64,000 bases of DNA, taken from Nocardia sp. BMG111209. Lineage in GTDB: Bacteria; Actinomycetota; Actinomycetes; Mycobacteriales; Mycobacteriaceae. Positions within the stretch are counted from its first letter, which is position 1. Every line of letters starts with the position of its first letter. Made by a program: the position numbers and the translations under genes. Shown here piece after piece: positions 15,808 through 25,018 of this stretch. Location: the NCBI RefSeq assembly GCF_000381925.1, contig NZ_KB907307.1, forward strand, positions 2,108,001-2,172,000, given 5' to 3'. The notes under the pieces were generated by a model that was given only the letters and a program-made list of their open reading frames with translations, ran no database searches and was not told the DNA's origin.

Positions 15808-16647
15808 ATGTCGATCACTGTGGGAGTACTCGGCGCACATCTGCGCGAGCACGAGATATCACCGGAACGCGCTGTGCTGCTGGAGAACCTGGGCTACGAC
15901 ACCCTGTGGCTGGACGCCTCGCCGCCGGCCGATCTCATGCTGGTGCAGCGGTTGCTCGACGCCACCTCCCGGATGACGGTCGGCACCAGCGTGGTGAACG
16001 CCTGGGTCGCCGATGCGGGGACCGTCGCCGCCTCGTATCACCGGATCGCCGCCGCGCACCCGGACCGCTTCCTGCTCGGGGTGGGCATCGGACATCGCGA
16101 GGTGCACGTCGAATATGCCTCGCCCTACACGGTATTGGCGTCCTATCTGGACGAGTTGATCCGCAACGGGGTACCCGCCGACCGGATCGTCGTGGCAGCG
16201 CTCGGCCCCCGGATGCTCCGGCTCGCCCGCGACCGCGTGGCGGGTTCGGTCCCGTGCATGGTCACACCGGAACACACCCGCCGGGCCCGGGAGCTCCTCG
16301 GTCCCGGAAAGCTGTTGCTGCCCGGCCATTTCGCGGTGGTGGACCGCGATGCCGCGCGGGTCCGGGCCGCCGCCCGATCGGCGCCGCCCGGCACCGGGCT
16401 GCGGGTCGCCAACTACGCGGCCAACCTGCGCCGGCTCGGCTTCACCGAGGACGACCTCGACGGGAACGGCAGCGATCGGCTCATCGACGCACTGGTCGCC
16501 CACGGCGACGCCACCGCCGTGGCGGCGCAACTGCGAGCGCATCTCGACGCCGGAGCCGACCACATCGGGGTCTATCCGGTCGCCGCCGACGGTGACCCGA
16601 TCGATGTCCTGGCCGCGGTCGCGGACGCGATGAACGCCGCACCGTAG
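15808..16647 (+). CDS. LLM class F420-dependent oxidoreductase
   Basis: A 279-residue TIM-barrel protein of the luciferase-like/F420 family. VGVLGAHLREHEISP and FLLGVGIGHREVHVEYASPY carry the cofactor-binding segments, and the C-terminus has AGADHIGVYPV. An F420 or FMN cofactor is expected from the family. The ATG at 15808 is two codons inside a possible GTG at 15802. It is divergent from LysR (15705) and convergent with the sdh genes, ending seven bases from sdhB. Its substrate is unknown. Confidence 0.82.
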   Translation: MSITVGVLGAHLREHEISPERAVLLENLGYDTLWLDASPPADLMLVQRLLDATSRMTVGTSVVNAWVADAGTVAASYHRIAAAHPDRFLLGVGIGHREVHVEYASPYTVLASYLDELIRNGVPADRIVVAALGPRMLRLARDRVAGSVPCMVTPEHTRRARELLGPGKLLLPGHFAVVDRDAARVRAAARSAPPGTGLRVANYAANLRRLGFTEDDLDGNGSDRLIDALVAHGDATAVAAQLRAHLDAGADHIGVYPVAADGDPIDVLAAVADAMNAAP

Positions 16648-16654
16648 CGGTCGG

Positions 16655-17407
16655 TCAGGCACCCGGGTCGTGATGCCGCGCGGCGCGCAGGAGATCCTTG
16701 TTCAGGCGGCCGATGACGTCCTGGGGGATCTCCTTCGGGCACGCGGCGGTACATTCGCCGGTGTTGGTGCAGCCGCCGAAGCCGAGCTCGTCGTGGGCGG
16801 CGATCATGCCGACGGCGCGGGAATAGCGTTCCGGGGCGCCCTGCGGGAGCAGGCCCAGGTGGGTGGCCTTGGCGGCGGTGAACAACATCGCCGAACCGTT
16901 GGGGCAGGCCGCGACACACGCACCGCAGCCGATACATTCGGCGGCCTGGAAGGCGAGGTCGGCGTCGGGTTTGGGCACGGGGATCGAATGTGCTTCGGGC
17001 GCAGTGCCGGTCGGCGCGGTGATGTAGCCGCCCGCGCGGATGATCCGGTCGAAGGCCGAGCGGTCCACCACCAGATCCTTGACCACCGGAAAAGCCTTGG
17101 CGCGCCACGGTTCCACCGTGATCGTGCGGCCGTCGGCGAATTTCCGCATATGCAGCTGGCAGGTGGTCGTGGCCTGTTCCGGACCGTGCGGGGTGCCGTC
17201 GATGACGAGCGAGCACATACCGCAGATACCCTCGCGGCAGTCGTGGTCGAAGGCGATCGGTTCGTCGCCGGCGCCGGCGAGACGCTCGTTGAGCACGTCG
17301 AGCATTTCCAGGAACGAGGCATCCGGGGAGATCTCGATCGGATAGTCGACCAGGCGGCCGCGGTCGCGCGGACCTCGCTGGCGCCAGATGCGCAGGGTGA
17401 ATTTCAT
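16655..17407 (-). CDS. sdhB: Succinate dehydrogenase/fumarate reductase iron-sulfur subunit
   Basis: A 250-residue iron-sulfur subunit that relays electrons from the flavoprotein to the membrane anchor. The [2Fe-2S] ligands are Cys57, Cys62, Cys65 ([10 protein letters not shown]) and Cys83; two further Cys groups, [14 protein letters not shown] and [16 protein letters not shown], hold the [4Fe-4S] and [3Fe-4S] clusters. It is the last gene of a three-gene operon, 13 bp after sdhA. The arrangement anchor-flavoprotein-FeS matches mycobacterial Sdh1 (Rv0249c-Rv0247c). Confidence 0.95.
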   Translation of the reverse strand: MKFTLRIWRQRGPRDRGRLVDYPIEISPDASFLEMLDVLNERLAGAGDEPIAFDHDCREGICGMCSLVIDGTPHGPEQATTTCQLHMRKFADGRTITVEPWRAKAFPVVKDLVVDRSAFDRIIRAGGYITAPTGTAPEAHSIPVPKPDADLAFQAAECIGCGACVAACPNGSAMLFTAAKATHLGLLPQGAPERYSRAVGMIAAHDELGFGGCTNTGECTAACPKEIPQDVIGRLNKDLLRAARHHDPGA

Positions 17408-17420
17408 TCCCGTCGCCTCT

Positions 17421-19361
17421 CTATTTGTAGGATCGGGTGCTCGGGTGGGCATATTCGAATTCCAGGGCCTCCGGGTGCAGGATCGGCGGACGGTCCGGGC
17501 CGTTCCATTCCCAGGCGGCGACATAGGCGAAGTTCTCGTCGTCGCGTTCGGCCTCGCCGTCGGCGGTCTGCGATTCGGCGCGGAAATGGCCGCCGGCGGA
17601 TTCGGCCCGGTGCAGGGCGTCGATCACCATGAGTTCGGCCAGTTCCAGGAAATCGGCGACCCGGCCCGCGCGTTCGAGCGACTGGTTCAGATCCGTCCCG
17701 GAGCCGGGCACATCGACGCGCGACCAGAATTCCGCGCGCAGGGCGGGAACGAGTTCCGCGGCCTTGCGCAGGCCCTCGGCGGTGCGTTCCATCCCGCAGT
17801 ATTCCCACATGAGGTGGCCGAGCCGGCGGTGGAACGAATCGACGGTCCGGTCACCGCGGATCGACAGCAGGCGGTCGATCGTCGCCGTGACCCGGTTCTC
17901 GGCCTCCTCGATCGCGGTCGCGGGCACCTCGCCGGCGGAGGTGCGGGCCAGATAGTCGCCGATGGTGGTGGGCAGGACGAAATATCCGTCGGCGAGGCCC
18001 TGCATGAGCGCCGACGCGCCGAGCCGGTTGGCGCCGTGGTCGGAGAAATTCGCCTCACCGATGACGAACAGACCGGGAACGGTGGATTGCAGGTCGTAGT
18101 CGACCCACAGGCCGCCCATCGTGTAATGCACGGCGGGATAGATCCGCATCGGCACCCGATACGGGTTCTCACCCGTGATGCGCTCGTACATGGTGAAGAG
18201 GTTGGCGTACTTGGCTTTCACGACGTCCGGGCCGAGCCGGGTCATCGCCTCGGCGAAATCCAGGTAGACACCGAGGCCGCCGGGACCGACGCCGCGGCCC
18301 TCGTCGCAGACGTTCTTCGCCGCGCGGGAGGCGATATCGCGCGGGACCAGATTGCCGAAGGCGGGGTAGCGGCGTTCGAGGAAATAGTCGCGTTCGTGCT
18401 CGGGGATGTCGCCGGGCGGGCGGTCGTCGCCGGCCCGTTCGGGCACCCACACCCGGCCGTCGTTGCGCAGCGACTCCGACATCAGGGTCAGCTTGGACTG
18501 ATGATCGCCCGAGGGCGGAATGCAGGTCGGATGGATCTGGGTGAAACACGGATTGCCGAAATACGCGCCGTGCCGGTGCGCGCGCCAGGCGGCGGTCACG
18601 TTCGAGCCCATGGCGTTGGTCGACAGGAAATAGACATTGGCGTATCCGCCGGTGGCCAGCACCACCGCGTCGGCGGTGTGCGAGCCGATCGCGCCGGTGA
18701 CCAGATCGCGCACGACCACGCCCCGCGCCACGCCGTCGACCATGATCAGATCGAGCATCTCGTGCCGGGCGTGCAGTTCGACGGTGCCCGCGCCGACCTG
18801 CCGCATCAGCGCCTGATAGGCGCCCAGCAGCAGTTGCTGCCCGGTCTGGCCGCGAGCGTAGAAGGTGCGGGAAACCTGTGTGCCGCCGAAGGATCGGTTG
18901 TCGAGCAGCCCGCCGTACTCCCGTGCGAACGGAACACCCTGTGCCACACACTGATCGATGATCTGCGTCGAGATCTCCGCCAGCCGGTGCACATTCGACT
19001 CCCGCGCGCGGTAGTCGCCGCCTTTCACCGTGTCGTAGAACAGCCGGTACACGCTGTCGCCGTCGTTGCGATAGTTCTTCGCCGCGTTGATACCGCCCTG
19101 CGCGGCGATCGAATGGGCCCGGCGCGGGGAGTCCTGGAAACAGAACTGGATCACCCGATAGCCCTGCTCGCCCAGCGTCGCGGCGGCCGAACCGCCCGCG
19201 AGGCCGGTGCCGACGACGATGATCGTCTTCTTCCGCTTGTTCGCCGGATTGACCAGTCGCGCCTCGAATTTGCGTGTGGTCCAGCGGTTCTCGATCGGGC
19301 CCGCCGGGGCCTTGGTGTCGGCGAGCGGTGCGCCGACGAGATACGGGTTGTGCACGGTCAT
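17421..19361 (-). CDS. sdhA: Succinate dehydrogenase/fumarate reductase flavoprotein subunit
   Basis: A 646-residue flavoprotein that oxidises succinate to fumarate. The FAD loop [13 protein letters not shown] is at 51-63, the flavinylation His is in [15 protein letters not shown], and the substrate region has THPTCIPP-like [13 protein letters not shown]. The ATG at 19361 overlaps the stop of the membrane-anchor gene as ATGA; an in-frame ATG nine bases upstream is an alternative. The length and type-B sequence suit a menaquinone-linked Sdh1-type complex. Confidence 0.95.
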   Translation of the reverse strand: MTVHNPYLVGAPLADTKAPAGPIENRWTTRKFEARLVNPANKRKKTIIVVGTGLAGGSAAATLGEQGYRVIQFCFQDSPRRAHSIAAQGGINAAKNYRNDGDSVYRLFYDTVKGGDYRARESNVHRLAEISTQIIDQCVAQGVPFAREYGGLLDNRSFGGTQVSRTFYARGQTGQQLLLGAYQALMRQVGAGTVELHARHEMLDLIMVDGVARGVVVRDLVTGAIGSHTADAVVLATGGYANVYFLSTNAMGSNVTAAWRAHRHGAYFGNPCFTQIHPTCIPPSGDHQSKLTLMSESLRNDGRVWVPERAGDDRPPGDIPEHERDYFLERRYPAFGNLVPRDIASRAAKNVCDEGRGVGPGGLGVYLDFAEAMTRLGPDVVKAKYANLFTMYERITGENPYRVPMRIYPAVHYTMGGLWVDYDLQSTVPGLFVIGEANFSDHGANRLGASALMQGLADGYFVLPTTIGDYLARTSAGEVPATAIEEAENRVTATIDRLLSIRGDRTVDSFHRRLGHLMWEYCGMERTAEGLRKAAELVPALRAEFWSRVDVPGSGTDLNQSLERAGRVADFLELAELMVIDALHRAESAGGHFRAESQTADGEAERDDENFAYVAAWEWNGPDRPPILHPEALEFEYAHPSTRSYK

Positions 19362-20047
19362 TTCACCCATCCGAATGTGACGGCGATCGGGACGGCCAGG
19401 AAGGCGGCGACCAGCGCGATCGATACGACGGCCGCGAGCCGGTCGTACGCGGCGTAGCTGCGCCGGCTCGCCAGGCCGAGAGTCTGGACGGCGCTGCGGA
19501 TCCCGTGCCGCAGATGCGCTCCGACCAGGAGTACCGCGGCGACGTAGAACACGGTGATGTACCAGCGCGAGGGCGCGAAGTCGGCGACGATCCGGGTGTA
19601 CGGAGTTCCGTTGCCGTGCAGTGGATTCACCGCGCCGAAGGTCAGGTCGAGCAGATGCCAGACGACGAACAGCGCGATGACGACGCCGCCGTAGCGCATG
19701 GTGTGGACGGCGTAGCCGTGCGCATGCGATCGGGTGCGGGCGGCGTACCGGATCGGCCTGGCCCGCCGCGCCGCGCGGGCGAGCGTCACCGCCGACCACA
19801 TGTGCAGGATCACGCTCACGGTCAGCACGATCTCGAGCAGCGACAGGAACCACCGATGCGGCAGCGCGGGCTCGCCGATCGTGCGCAGCCAGGCGGCGTA
19901 GTGGTCGAACTCCGCCGGACCCAGGAATACCTTCAGGTTCCCGAACGCGTGCGCGATCAGAAACAACACGAGAATGCCGCCGGTCACCGCCATGACGGCC
20001 TTCCTGCCGACCGTCGAGCGGTATACCGCGGGGAGTGCCGTAACCAT
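19358..20047 (-). CDS. sdhC: Succinate dehydrogenase cytochrome b membrane anchor
   Basis: A 229-residue membrane protein with about five hydrophobic helices, for example [20 protein letters not shown] and [19 protein letters not shown]. His residues in the helices ([26 protein letters not shown]) are candidate ligands of two haems b, as in type-B complexes with a single anchor subunit. It begins the operon and is divergent from the LysR gene at 20258. It would pass electrons to menaquinone. Confidence 0.9.
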   Translation of the reverse strand: MVTALPAVYRSTVGRKAVMAVTGGILVLFLIAHAFGNLKVFLGPAEFDHYAAWLRTIGEPALPHRWFLSLLEIVLTVSVILHMWSAVTLARAARRARPIRYAARTRSHAHGYAVHTMRYGGVVIALFVVWHLLDLTFGAVNPLHGNGTPYTRIVADFAPSRWYITVFYVAAVLLVGAHLRHGIRSAVQTLGLASRRSYAAYDRLAAVVSIALVAAFLAVPIAVTFGWVK

Positions 20048-20147
20048 GTCCGGAAACTACGTCCGGCCCGCTCGCGACGTCCAAGTCCGCGGCGGACTCG
20101 TCACCATGACCGCAGGCTATGCAGCGAGCTGCGCCGCCTTTTACTAC

Positions 20148-20160
20148 ATTCCGTAGGAAT
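20148..20160. promoter_or_regulatory. LysR-type palindrome in the sdh promoter gap
   Basis: ATTCC-GTA-GGAAT, perfect 5-bp arms, 100 bp before sdhC and 98 bp before the divergent LysR gene. LysR proteins usually bind T-N11-A dyads in such gaps. This suggests that the LysR protein controls the sdh operon. Confidence 0.5.
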
Positions 20161-20257
20161 AACGGGCCGTGAGAGTTTTCACACCCACCCGAAATCGACG
20201 GGCATTTACCGGATTCGAAATTGCGGCGCGGAAATTACCGGTTCTAGGCTGGTGGAC

Positions 20258-21247
20258 GTGCAGTTGCAGCAGTTGTCGTATTTTCTGGCCGTCGCGCGCG
20301 CCAGGCACTTCACCCGGGCCGCCGATACGCTGCACGTCGCGCAGCCGTCACTGTCCAAACAGATCCGCGCGCTGGAGACCGAGCTCGGCGCCCCGCTGTT
20401 CAGCCGGGCCCGCGGCAACATCACCCTCACCCCCGCGGGCGAGGCCCTGCTGCCGCTCGCCGAGCGGATCCTCGCCGACGTCGACACCGCCCGTCTCGAG
20501 GTGCAGGAACTGATCGGGCTGCGCCGCGGCCGGGTGCGGGTGGGCGCCACCCCCTCGCTGTGTTCCGGCCTGCTGGCCGACGCGCTGCGGCGGTTCCACG
20601 ACGCGCACCCCGGAATCGAGCTGGTGGTCGAGGAGGGCGGCTCCCGCGACCTGGTCCGCGAGCTGACCCGCGGCGCCCTGGACCTGGCCCTGGTGATCCT
20701 GCCCCTCGCCGACGGCACACCCCTGGCGACCACCCCGATCCTGCGCGAGGACCTCGTGGTCGCCGCGCGGCGCGACGACCCCACCCTCCCGAACCGCCGC
20801 CTGAGCATCACCGACCTCCGAAACCGCCCCCTGGTGATGTTCCGGCCGGGCTACGACCTGCGCGAGGCCACGATCGCCGCCTGCCGGCACGCCGGCTTCC
20901 AGCCCCGCCTGGCCGTCGAGGGCGGCGAGATGGACGCGGTCCTCCGTTTCGTGGAGGCGGGCCTCGGTGTCGCGGTCGTCCCCAGCATGGTCCTCGCCGG
21001 CCACCCCGACCTACGCGCCGTCCCGCTGTCCCTGGACACCGGCCGCGACCCCCACAGCCTGCACCGCACCGTCGCCCTCGCCCACCGCAAGGACGTGGCC
21101 CCCACCCACGCCGCCACCGCCTTCCGTGAAACCCTCGAGGCCCACATCCGCGCCGCCGCCACCGCCGGTTCCCTCCCACCCGGCGTCGACCTGCTCCTCG
21201 ACAGCCGAACCTCTTCAGCCACAGCCGATTTGCCGGACCGGAGCTGA
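20258..21247 (+). CDS. LysR family transcriptional regulator, divergent from sdh operon
   Basis: A 329-residue LysR-type regulator. The DNA-binding domain reads LQQLSYFLAVARARHFTRAA and LHVAQPSLSKQIRALETELG. The effector domain runs to about residue 290, and a Ser/Pro/Ala tail makes it longer than average. GTG at 20258 is chosen since the family motif starts there; GTG at 20252 is possible. It is divergent from sdhC with a palindrome between. Control of respiratory succinate oxidation by a LysR protein is the natural inference. Confidence 0.86.
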   Translation: MQLQQLSYFLAVARARHFTRAADTLHVAQPSLSKQIRALETELGAPLFSRARGNITLTPAGEALLPLAERILADVDTARLEVQELIGLRRGRVRVGATPSLCSGLLADALRRFHDAHPGIELVVEEGGSRDLVRELTRGALDLALVILPLADGTPLATTPILREDLVVAARRDDPTLPNRRLSITDLRNRPLVMFRPGYDLREATIAACRHAGFQPRLAVEGGEMDAVLRFVEAGLGVAVVPSMVLAGHPDLRAVPLSLDTGRDPHSLHRTVALAHRKDVAPTHAATAFRETLEAHIRAAATAGSLPPGVDLLLDSRTSSATADLPDRS

Positions 21248-21636
21248 ATCTCTGCGCCACGTACGGGTGGTCGTGGCACCGCAGCCACGGCGCATCCGCC
21301 GGCAGCGGCGAAATCCCGGTTGTGTGCTTCCGGTCCGCACTCTCGGCGACTGCGAGTTCGGTGACGTGGCCGGGCAGATCGGGTGCGACCGCGAGGCGAT
21401 GTTCGGCCCGTCATCAGTGTTGCCGACCTGCTGGTTGGGCTTACGATCGATCCGGGCGGCACCCCGGCGACATCGAATCGGTGCGCAATTTTACTGGTGA
21501 ACAGCATGTTCGACGAAGTTCGCGGCCCGCGCAGCTCCCCTGAAGTTCGTGGCCGAATTCTCCATTCGGCTGCAACCCGACCACATGGTTGGCAAAATGA
21601 GGGGTGTCAGCAGCACTACCGATGAAGGTGGGACCG
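21248..21636. other. 389-bp gap upstream of an acyl-CoA ligase
   Basis: No gene is supported. A candidate TetR operator lies at 21577-21592, near the ligase start. A GAAGTTCG block is repeated at 21510 and 21543. Nothing else was recognised. Confidence 0.4.
21577..21592. promoter_or_regulatory. Candidate TetR operator, copy 4, before FadD19-like ligase
   Basis: CCGACCACATGGTTGG contains ACCA-CA-TGGT (21580-21589), 45 bp before the ligase start. It is the same palindrome type as at 13519 and 27526. Confidence 0.5.
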
Positions 21637-23262
21637 ATGGTCGAGACGAGTCATTGGAACTTCGCCGACTTCTGGGAGATGATCGCGGAGGCGTTGCCGG
21701 GGGCGCCTGCGCAGCGGCAGGGCGATCGGGTGTTCACCTGGACCGAGTTCGATCGCCGGGCCGATGGGGTCGCCGCCACGTTGCTCGACGGCCGGGCCTC
21801 GCGGGCGGATCGGGTCGCGCTGTGCCTGCGGAACTCGCCCGAATATCTCGAGGTGATGTTCGCCGCGACCAAGATCGGTATTCCGGCGGTGAACACCAAC
21901 TATCGGTACCGGCGGGACGAGTTGCTGTATCTGTGGCGCAACGCGGACATCACGGCGGTGGTCTTCCATGGGGCCTTCACCGAGCAGGTCGGGGAGGTGC
22001 GCGGCGAACTGCCCGCGGTGCGGACCTGGATTCACGTCGATGACGGGACTGAGGCTTGTCCGGAGTGGGCGGTGCCGTACGAGCAGGCCGCGGCGGCTGC
22101 GGCGGGGCGGACCCGGTCCGGGTGGGGGCGCAGTGGGGAGGATCTGTTCCTGCTGTACACCGGGGGGACCACCGGGTTGCCGAAGGGGGTGATGTGGCGG
22201 CAGGTAGATATTTTCATGCAGTTGAATTCCGTTGGGCCGCCGTCCTATCCGATCGAGGGGGGTATTCCGGGGATGCGGCGGTACATCACGGAGCCGGGGC
22301 GCACCCATGTGTCCGCGAGTCCGATGATGCACGGGACCGGGTTGTTCGGTGGTTATCTGACACTCAACGACGGCGGATGCGTGATCTCGTTGCGCGGGCA
22401 CGGATTCGATCCGGTGGAGTTGCTCGACACCGTGCACGGGTTGCGGGTGCGCAGTCTCGCGATGGTGGGTGACGCGTTCGGGCGGCCCATTCTCGAGACG
22501 ATGGCGCGGGAGCCGGGGCGCTGGGACATCTCGTGCCTGGGGAATCTGCTGTCGTCCGGCGCATTTCTCAGTGATGCGGTGAAAGCCGGTCTGCTGGAAC
22601 AGTGTCCGTCGCTGACCATCGTGGACGGCTTCTCCTCCTCGGAGGGGTTCGGGATGGGCTGGTCCATCTCGACGAAGGACGATGTCGCCACCACCGCGCG
22701 CTTCGAGATCGGGCCGCACGCCGCGGTGCTCGACGACGAATTGCGGCCCGTCGCACCGGGTTCGGGGGTCGTGGGGCGGCTCGCGGTGGGCAATCGGGTG
22801 CCGCTGGGTTATTACAAGGACGAGGAGAAGTCCGCCGCCACGTTCGTCACCGTGGCCGGGGTCCGGATGGCGCTGCCCGGCGATCGCGCGATCGTCGAGG
22901 CGGACGGGACGATCCAGCTGCTGGGGCGGGACTCGTTGTGTATCAACAGCGCCGGGGAGAAGATCTACACCGAGGAGGTGGAGGCGGTACTGCTCGGTCA
23001 TCCCGAGGTGGCCGACGCCCTGGTGGTCGGGGTGCCGGATCCGCAATGGGGACAGGCGGTCTGCGCCGTGGTCGCGCCGGTCGGGTCGGCGCGGCCGACT
23101 CCCGCGGAGCTGATCGCGCACGTCAAGCAGCGGCTGGCCGGATACAAGGCGCCGAAGTCGATCGCCGTGGTGCCGACCGTACCGCGCTCGCCCAACGGTA
23201 AGGCCGACTATCCGCGGGCGCGCGAGATCGCGGGAGACGCGCACCGGCCGGGGAACGGTTGA
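21637..23262 (+). CDS. Acyl-CoA synthetase, FadD19/FadD17-like
   Basis: A 541-residue adenylate-forming ligase. The phosphate loop is LYTGGTTGLPKGVMW (173-187), and the segment GPHAAVLDDELRPVAPGSG with GYYKDEEKSAATF is typical of mycobacterial FadD19-type ligases acting on steroid side-chain or branched acids. The hinge region has GRDSLCINSAGEKIYTEEVE and the catalytic Lys is in SPNGKADYP. The ATG at 21637 follows GGTGGG. A strong hairpin begins at its stop codon. Branched or steroid-side-chain acids would fit the racemase at 12089. Confidence 0.85.
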   Translation: MVETSHWNFADFWEMIAEALPGAPAQRQGDRVFTWTEFDRRADGVAATLLDGRASRADRVALCLRNSPEYLEVMFAATKIGIPAVNTNYRYRRDELLYLWRNADITAVVFHGAFTEQVGEVRGELPAVRTWIHVDDGTEACPEWAVPYEQAAAAAAGRTRSGWGRSGEDLFLLYTGGTTGLPKGVMWRQVDIFMQLNSVGPPSYPIEGGIPGMRRYITEPGRTHVSASPMMHGTGLFGGYLTLNDGGCVISLRGHGFDPVELLDTVHGLRVRSLAMVGDAFGRPILETMAREPGRWDISCLGNLLSSGAFLSDAVKAGLLEQCPSLTIVDGFSSSEGFGMGWSISTKDDVATTARFEIGPHAAVLDDELRPVAPGSGVVGRLAVGNRVPLGYYKDEEKSAATFVTVAGVRMALPGDRAIVEADGTIQLLGRDSLCINSAGEKIYTEEVEAVLLGHPEVADALVVGVPDPQWGQAVCAVVAPVGSARPTPAELIAHVKQRLAGYKAPKSIAVVPTVPRSPNGKADYPRAREIAGDAHRPGNG

Positions 23263-23289
23263 CCGGCCCGGAAACCGAAGGGGCCGGTC
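23261..23289. terminator. Bidirectional terminator between two convergent ligases
   Basis: GACCGGCCC and GGGCCGGTC form a perfect 9-bp stem with an 11-base loop. It starts inside the stop region of the upstream ligase and lies 20 bp from the end of the convergent ligase, so it can stop transcription from both sides. Confidence 0.7.
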
Positions 23290-23309
23290 ATCTTCCGGGG
23301 AACGTGGCG

Positions 23310-24920
23310 CTAAACCGGATCGGAGTGCACCCGGGCCGGGCCGCGGCGTTCGTCGCGCGGCACCACCAGGCCCAGCGCCTCCAGGTCCGCCACATCCGGT
23401 CCGACGCCCTCGGCGCGCAACACGTGTTTCATCACGCGGCCGAGCGCGTTCACCGGTAGTTCGGCGCGGACGTCGAGGTAGCGCGGAATCGCGAAGTAGG
23501 GCACGCGATCCCGCAGGAATTCGAACAGGTCGGCGGCGGTGAAGGTGTGGTCCGGGGCGGTCACCACGCAGGCCTTGATGTCGTCGTCGCCCAGCGGTGC
23601 GGGGACCGCGCAGACCGCGACGTCGGCGACCGCGGCGTGGGTGCGGATCACTTGCTCCAGTTGCAGGGAGGACACGTTCTCGCCGCGGCGGCGGAGCACA
23701 TCCTTCTTGCGGTCGACGAAGTGCAGGTAACCGTCGGCGTCCAGGAGGCCGAAATCGCCGGTGTGGTGCCACAGGTTCTGCCAGGCAGACACCGTCTCCG
23801 CGGGCTTGTTCCAATAGCCCTGGAAGGTGGCGTTGGGAACCCTCGGGCGGACCACGATCTCGCCGGAGCGGCCGGCGGGCAGGATCTCGTCGTTCTCGTC
23901 GACGATGCGGACGTCGACCGCGGGGGCGGTCAGCCCGGCCGAGGTTCGTACCCGCGCACCGCCGGCGGCGCTGGCCGAGATCGGCACGCATTCGGTCTGG
24001 CCGTAGCCCTCCGACATCACCGGGGTGGCGAAGCGCTGTTCGAATTCGGCCTGGCGCTCGGCGGGTAGCGGGACCCAGGAGGCGAGCCGGAACCGGGAGG
24101 TCGCGTCGTCGGGATGCGGGGGCTGTTCCAGGATGGCCTGGGCCATCACGCCGACGCCGACCAGCATCGTCGCCCCGGCCGCGCGGGCGTCGGCCATGAA
24201 GGTCGCGGCGTGGAATTCGGGTGCGACGACGATATCGGCATCGTTGACCAGCGCCGACATGAACGCCACCATCTGCCCGCTGGAGTGGAACAGCGGGAAC
24301 GCCGTGTACATGCGGTCGCCGGGCCGGACCCAGCCGCGTTCGCCGTAGGAGCGGCCCACCGTGACGTAGTAGCCGGTGCTGAGCATGCAGCCCTTCGGCA
24401 GCGCGGTGGTTCCGGAGGTGTACAGGATGGACAACAGATCCGACGGATTCGCTTGCCGCGCAATCCATTCCGCCGTGCCGGCGGCGAGCACCGCCGAGTA
24501 GGCCACGGCCGACGGATTCGCGGCCGAATCGTCCAGCAGCACAACCTGTTCGATCTCCGTCTCACCGAGCAGCGGTGCAGCGGAGGCATAGCCGAGTTCG
24601 TCGGCGACCAGGATCCGGGCCCCGCAGTCGGCGAGCTGGTAGCGCAGGAACTCACCGCGCAGCCAATAGTTCAGCGGCACCTGCACCGCACCGAGTTTCG
24701 CGGTGGCGATGAGTAATTCGATCATCTCCGGCCGATTCGGCACGATCAGCGCGATGCGGTCGCCGGGCCGCACGCCGAGGGCGGTGAGACCGGCGGCCAG
24801 CCGGTCGGTTCGCTCGTCGAGTTCGGCGAATGTCACCGGGCCCCGGCCACAATCGGCGATCGGGGCATCCGGCGTGCGCCGCACCCGATCGCGGAACACT
24901 TCGTCGACGGTCGCAGACAT
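23310..24920 (-). CDS. AMP-dependent acyl-CoA ligase, CaiC-like, altered catalytic Lys motif
   Basis: A 536-residue adenylate-forming ligase. The phosphate loop is LYTSGTTALPKGCM, YGQTE follows, and the hinge DRKKDVLRRRGENVSSLQLE is of the carnitine/crotonobetaine-CoA ligase type. The C-terminal motif usually written TGKVxK is NALGRVMK here, so the Lys that catalyses adenylation is Arg and the next Lys is three residues on. The ATG at 24920 follows GGAATTGG. It is convergent with the 21637 ligase and lies downstream of the aldehyde dehydrogenase on the same strand. Confidence 0.84.
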   Translation of the reverse strand: MSATVDEVFRDRVRRTPDAPIADCGRGPVTFAELDERTDRLAAGLTALGVRPGDRIALIVPNRPEMIELLIATAKLGAVQVPLNYWLRGEFLRYQLADCGARILVADELGYASAAPLLGETEIEQVVLLDDSAANPSAVAYSAVLAAGTAEWIARQANPSDLLSILYTSGTTALPKGCMLSTGYYVTVGRSYGERGWVRPGDRMYTAFPLFHSSGQMVAFMSALVNDADIVVAPEFHAATFMADARAAGATMLVGVGVMAQAILEQPPHPDDATSRFRLASWVPLPAERQAEFEQRFATPVMSEGYGQTECVPISASAAGGARVRTSAGLTAPAVDVRIVDENDEILPAGRSGEIVVRPRVPNATFQGYWNKPAETVSAWQNLWHHTGDFGLLDADGYLHFVDRKKDVLRRRGENVSSLQLEQVIRTHAAVADVAVCAVPAPLGDDDIKACVVTAPDHTFTAADLFEFLRDRVPYFAIPRYLDVRAELPVNALGRVMKHVLRAEGVGPDVADLEALGLVVPRDERRGPARVHSDPV

Positions 24921-25018
24921 CACGCCAATTCCGATCTCGCACACGGGCGCGACTCTGCACCCGCCTCTTCGTGGAAAATTGCGGTCTCGGCCGGACGCCG
25001 CGGCGCCGGCCGGACCGG

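Noticed and set aside
19362..20084. N-terminal extension joining sdhC and sdhA in one frame
   Set aside because: It runs through the sdhC gene in another frame. The ATGA overlap at 19358-19361 marks the real sdhA start.
21322..21625. Short open frames before the FadD19-like ligase
   Set aside because: They have no recognisable features or ribosome sites and overlap each other in different frames.
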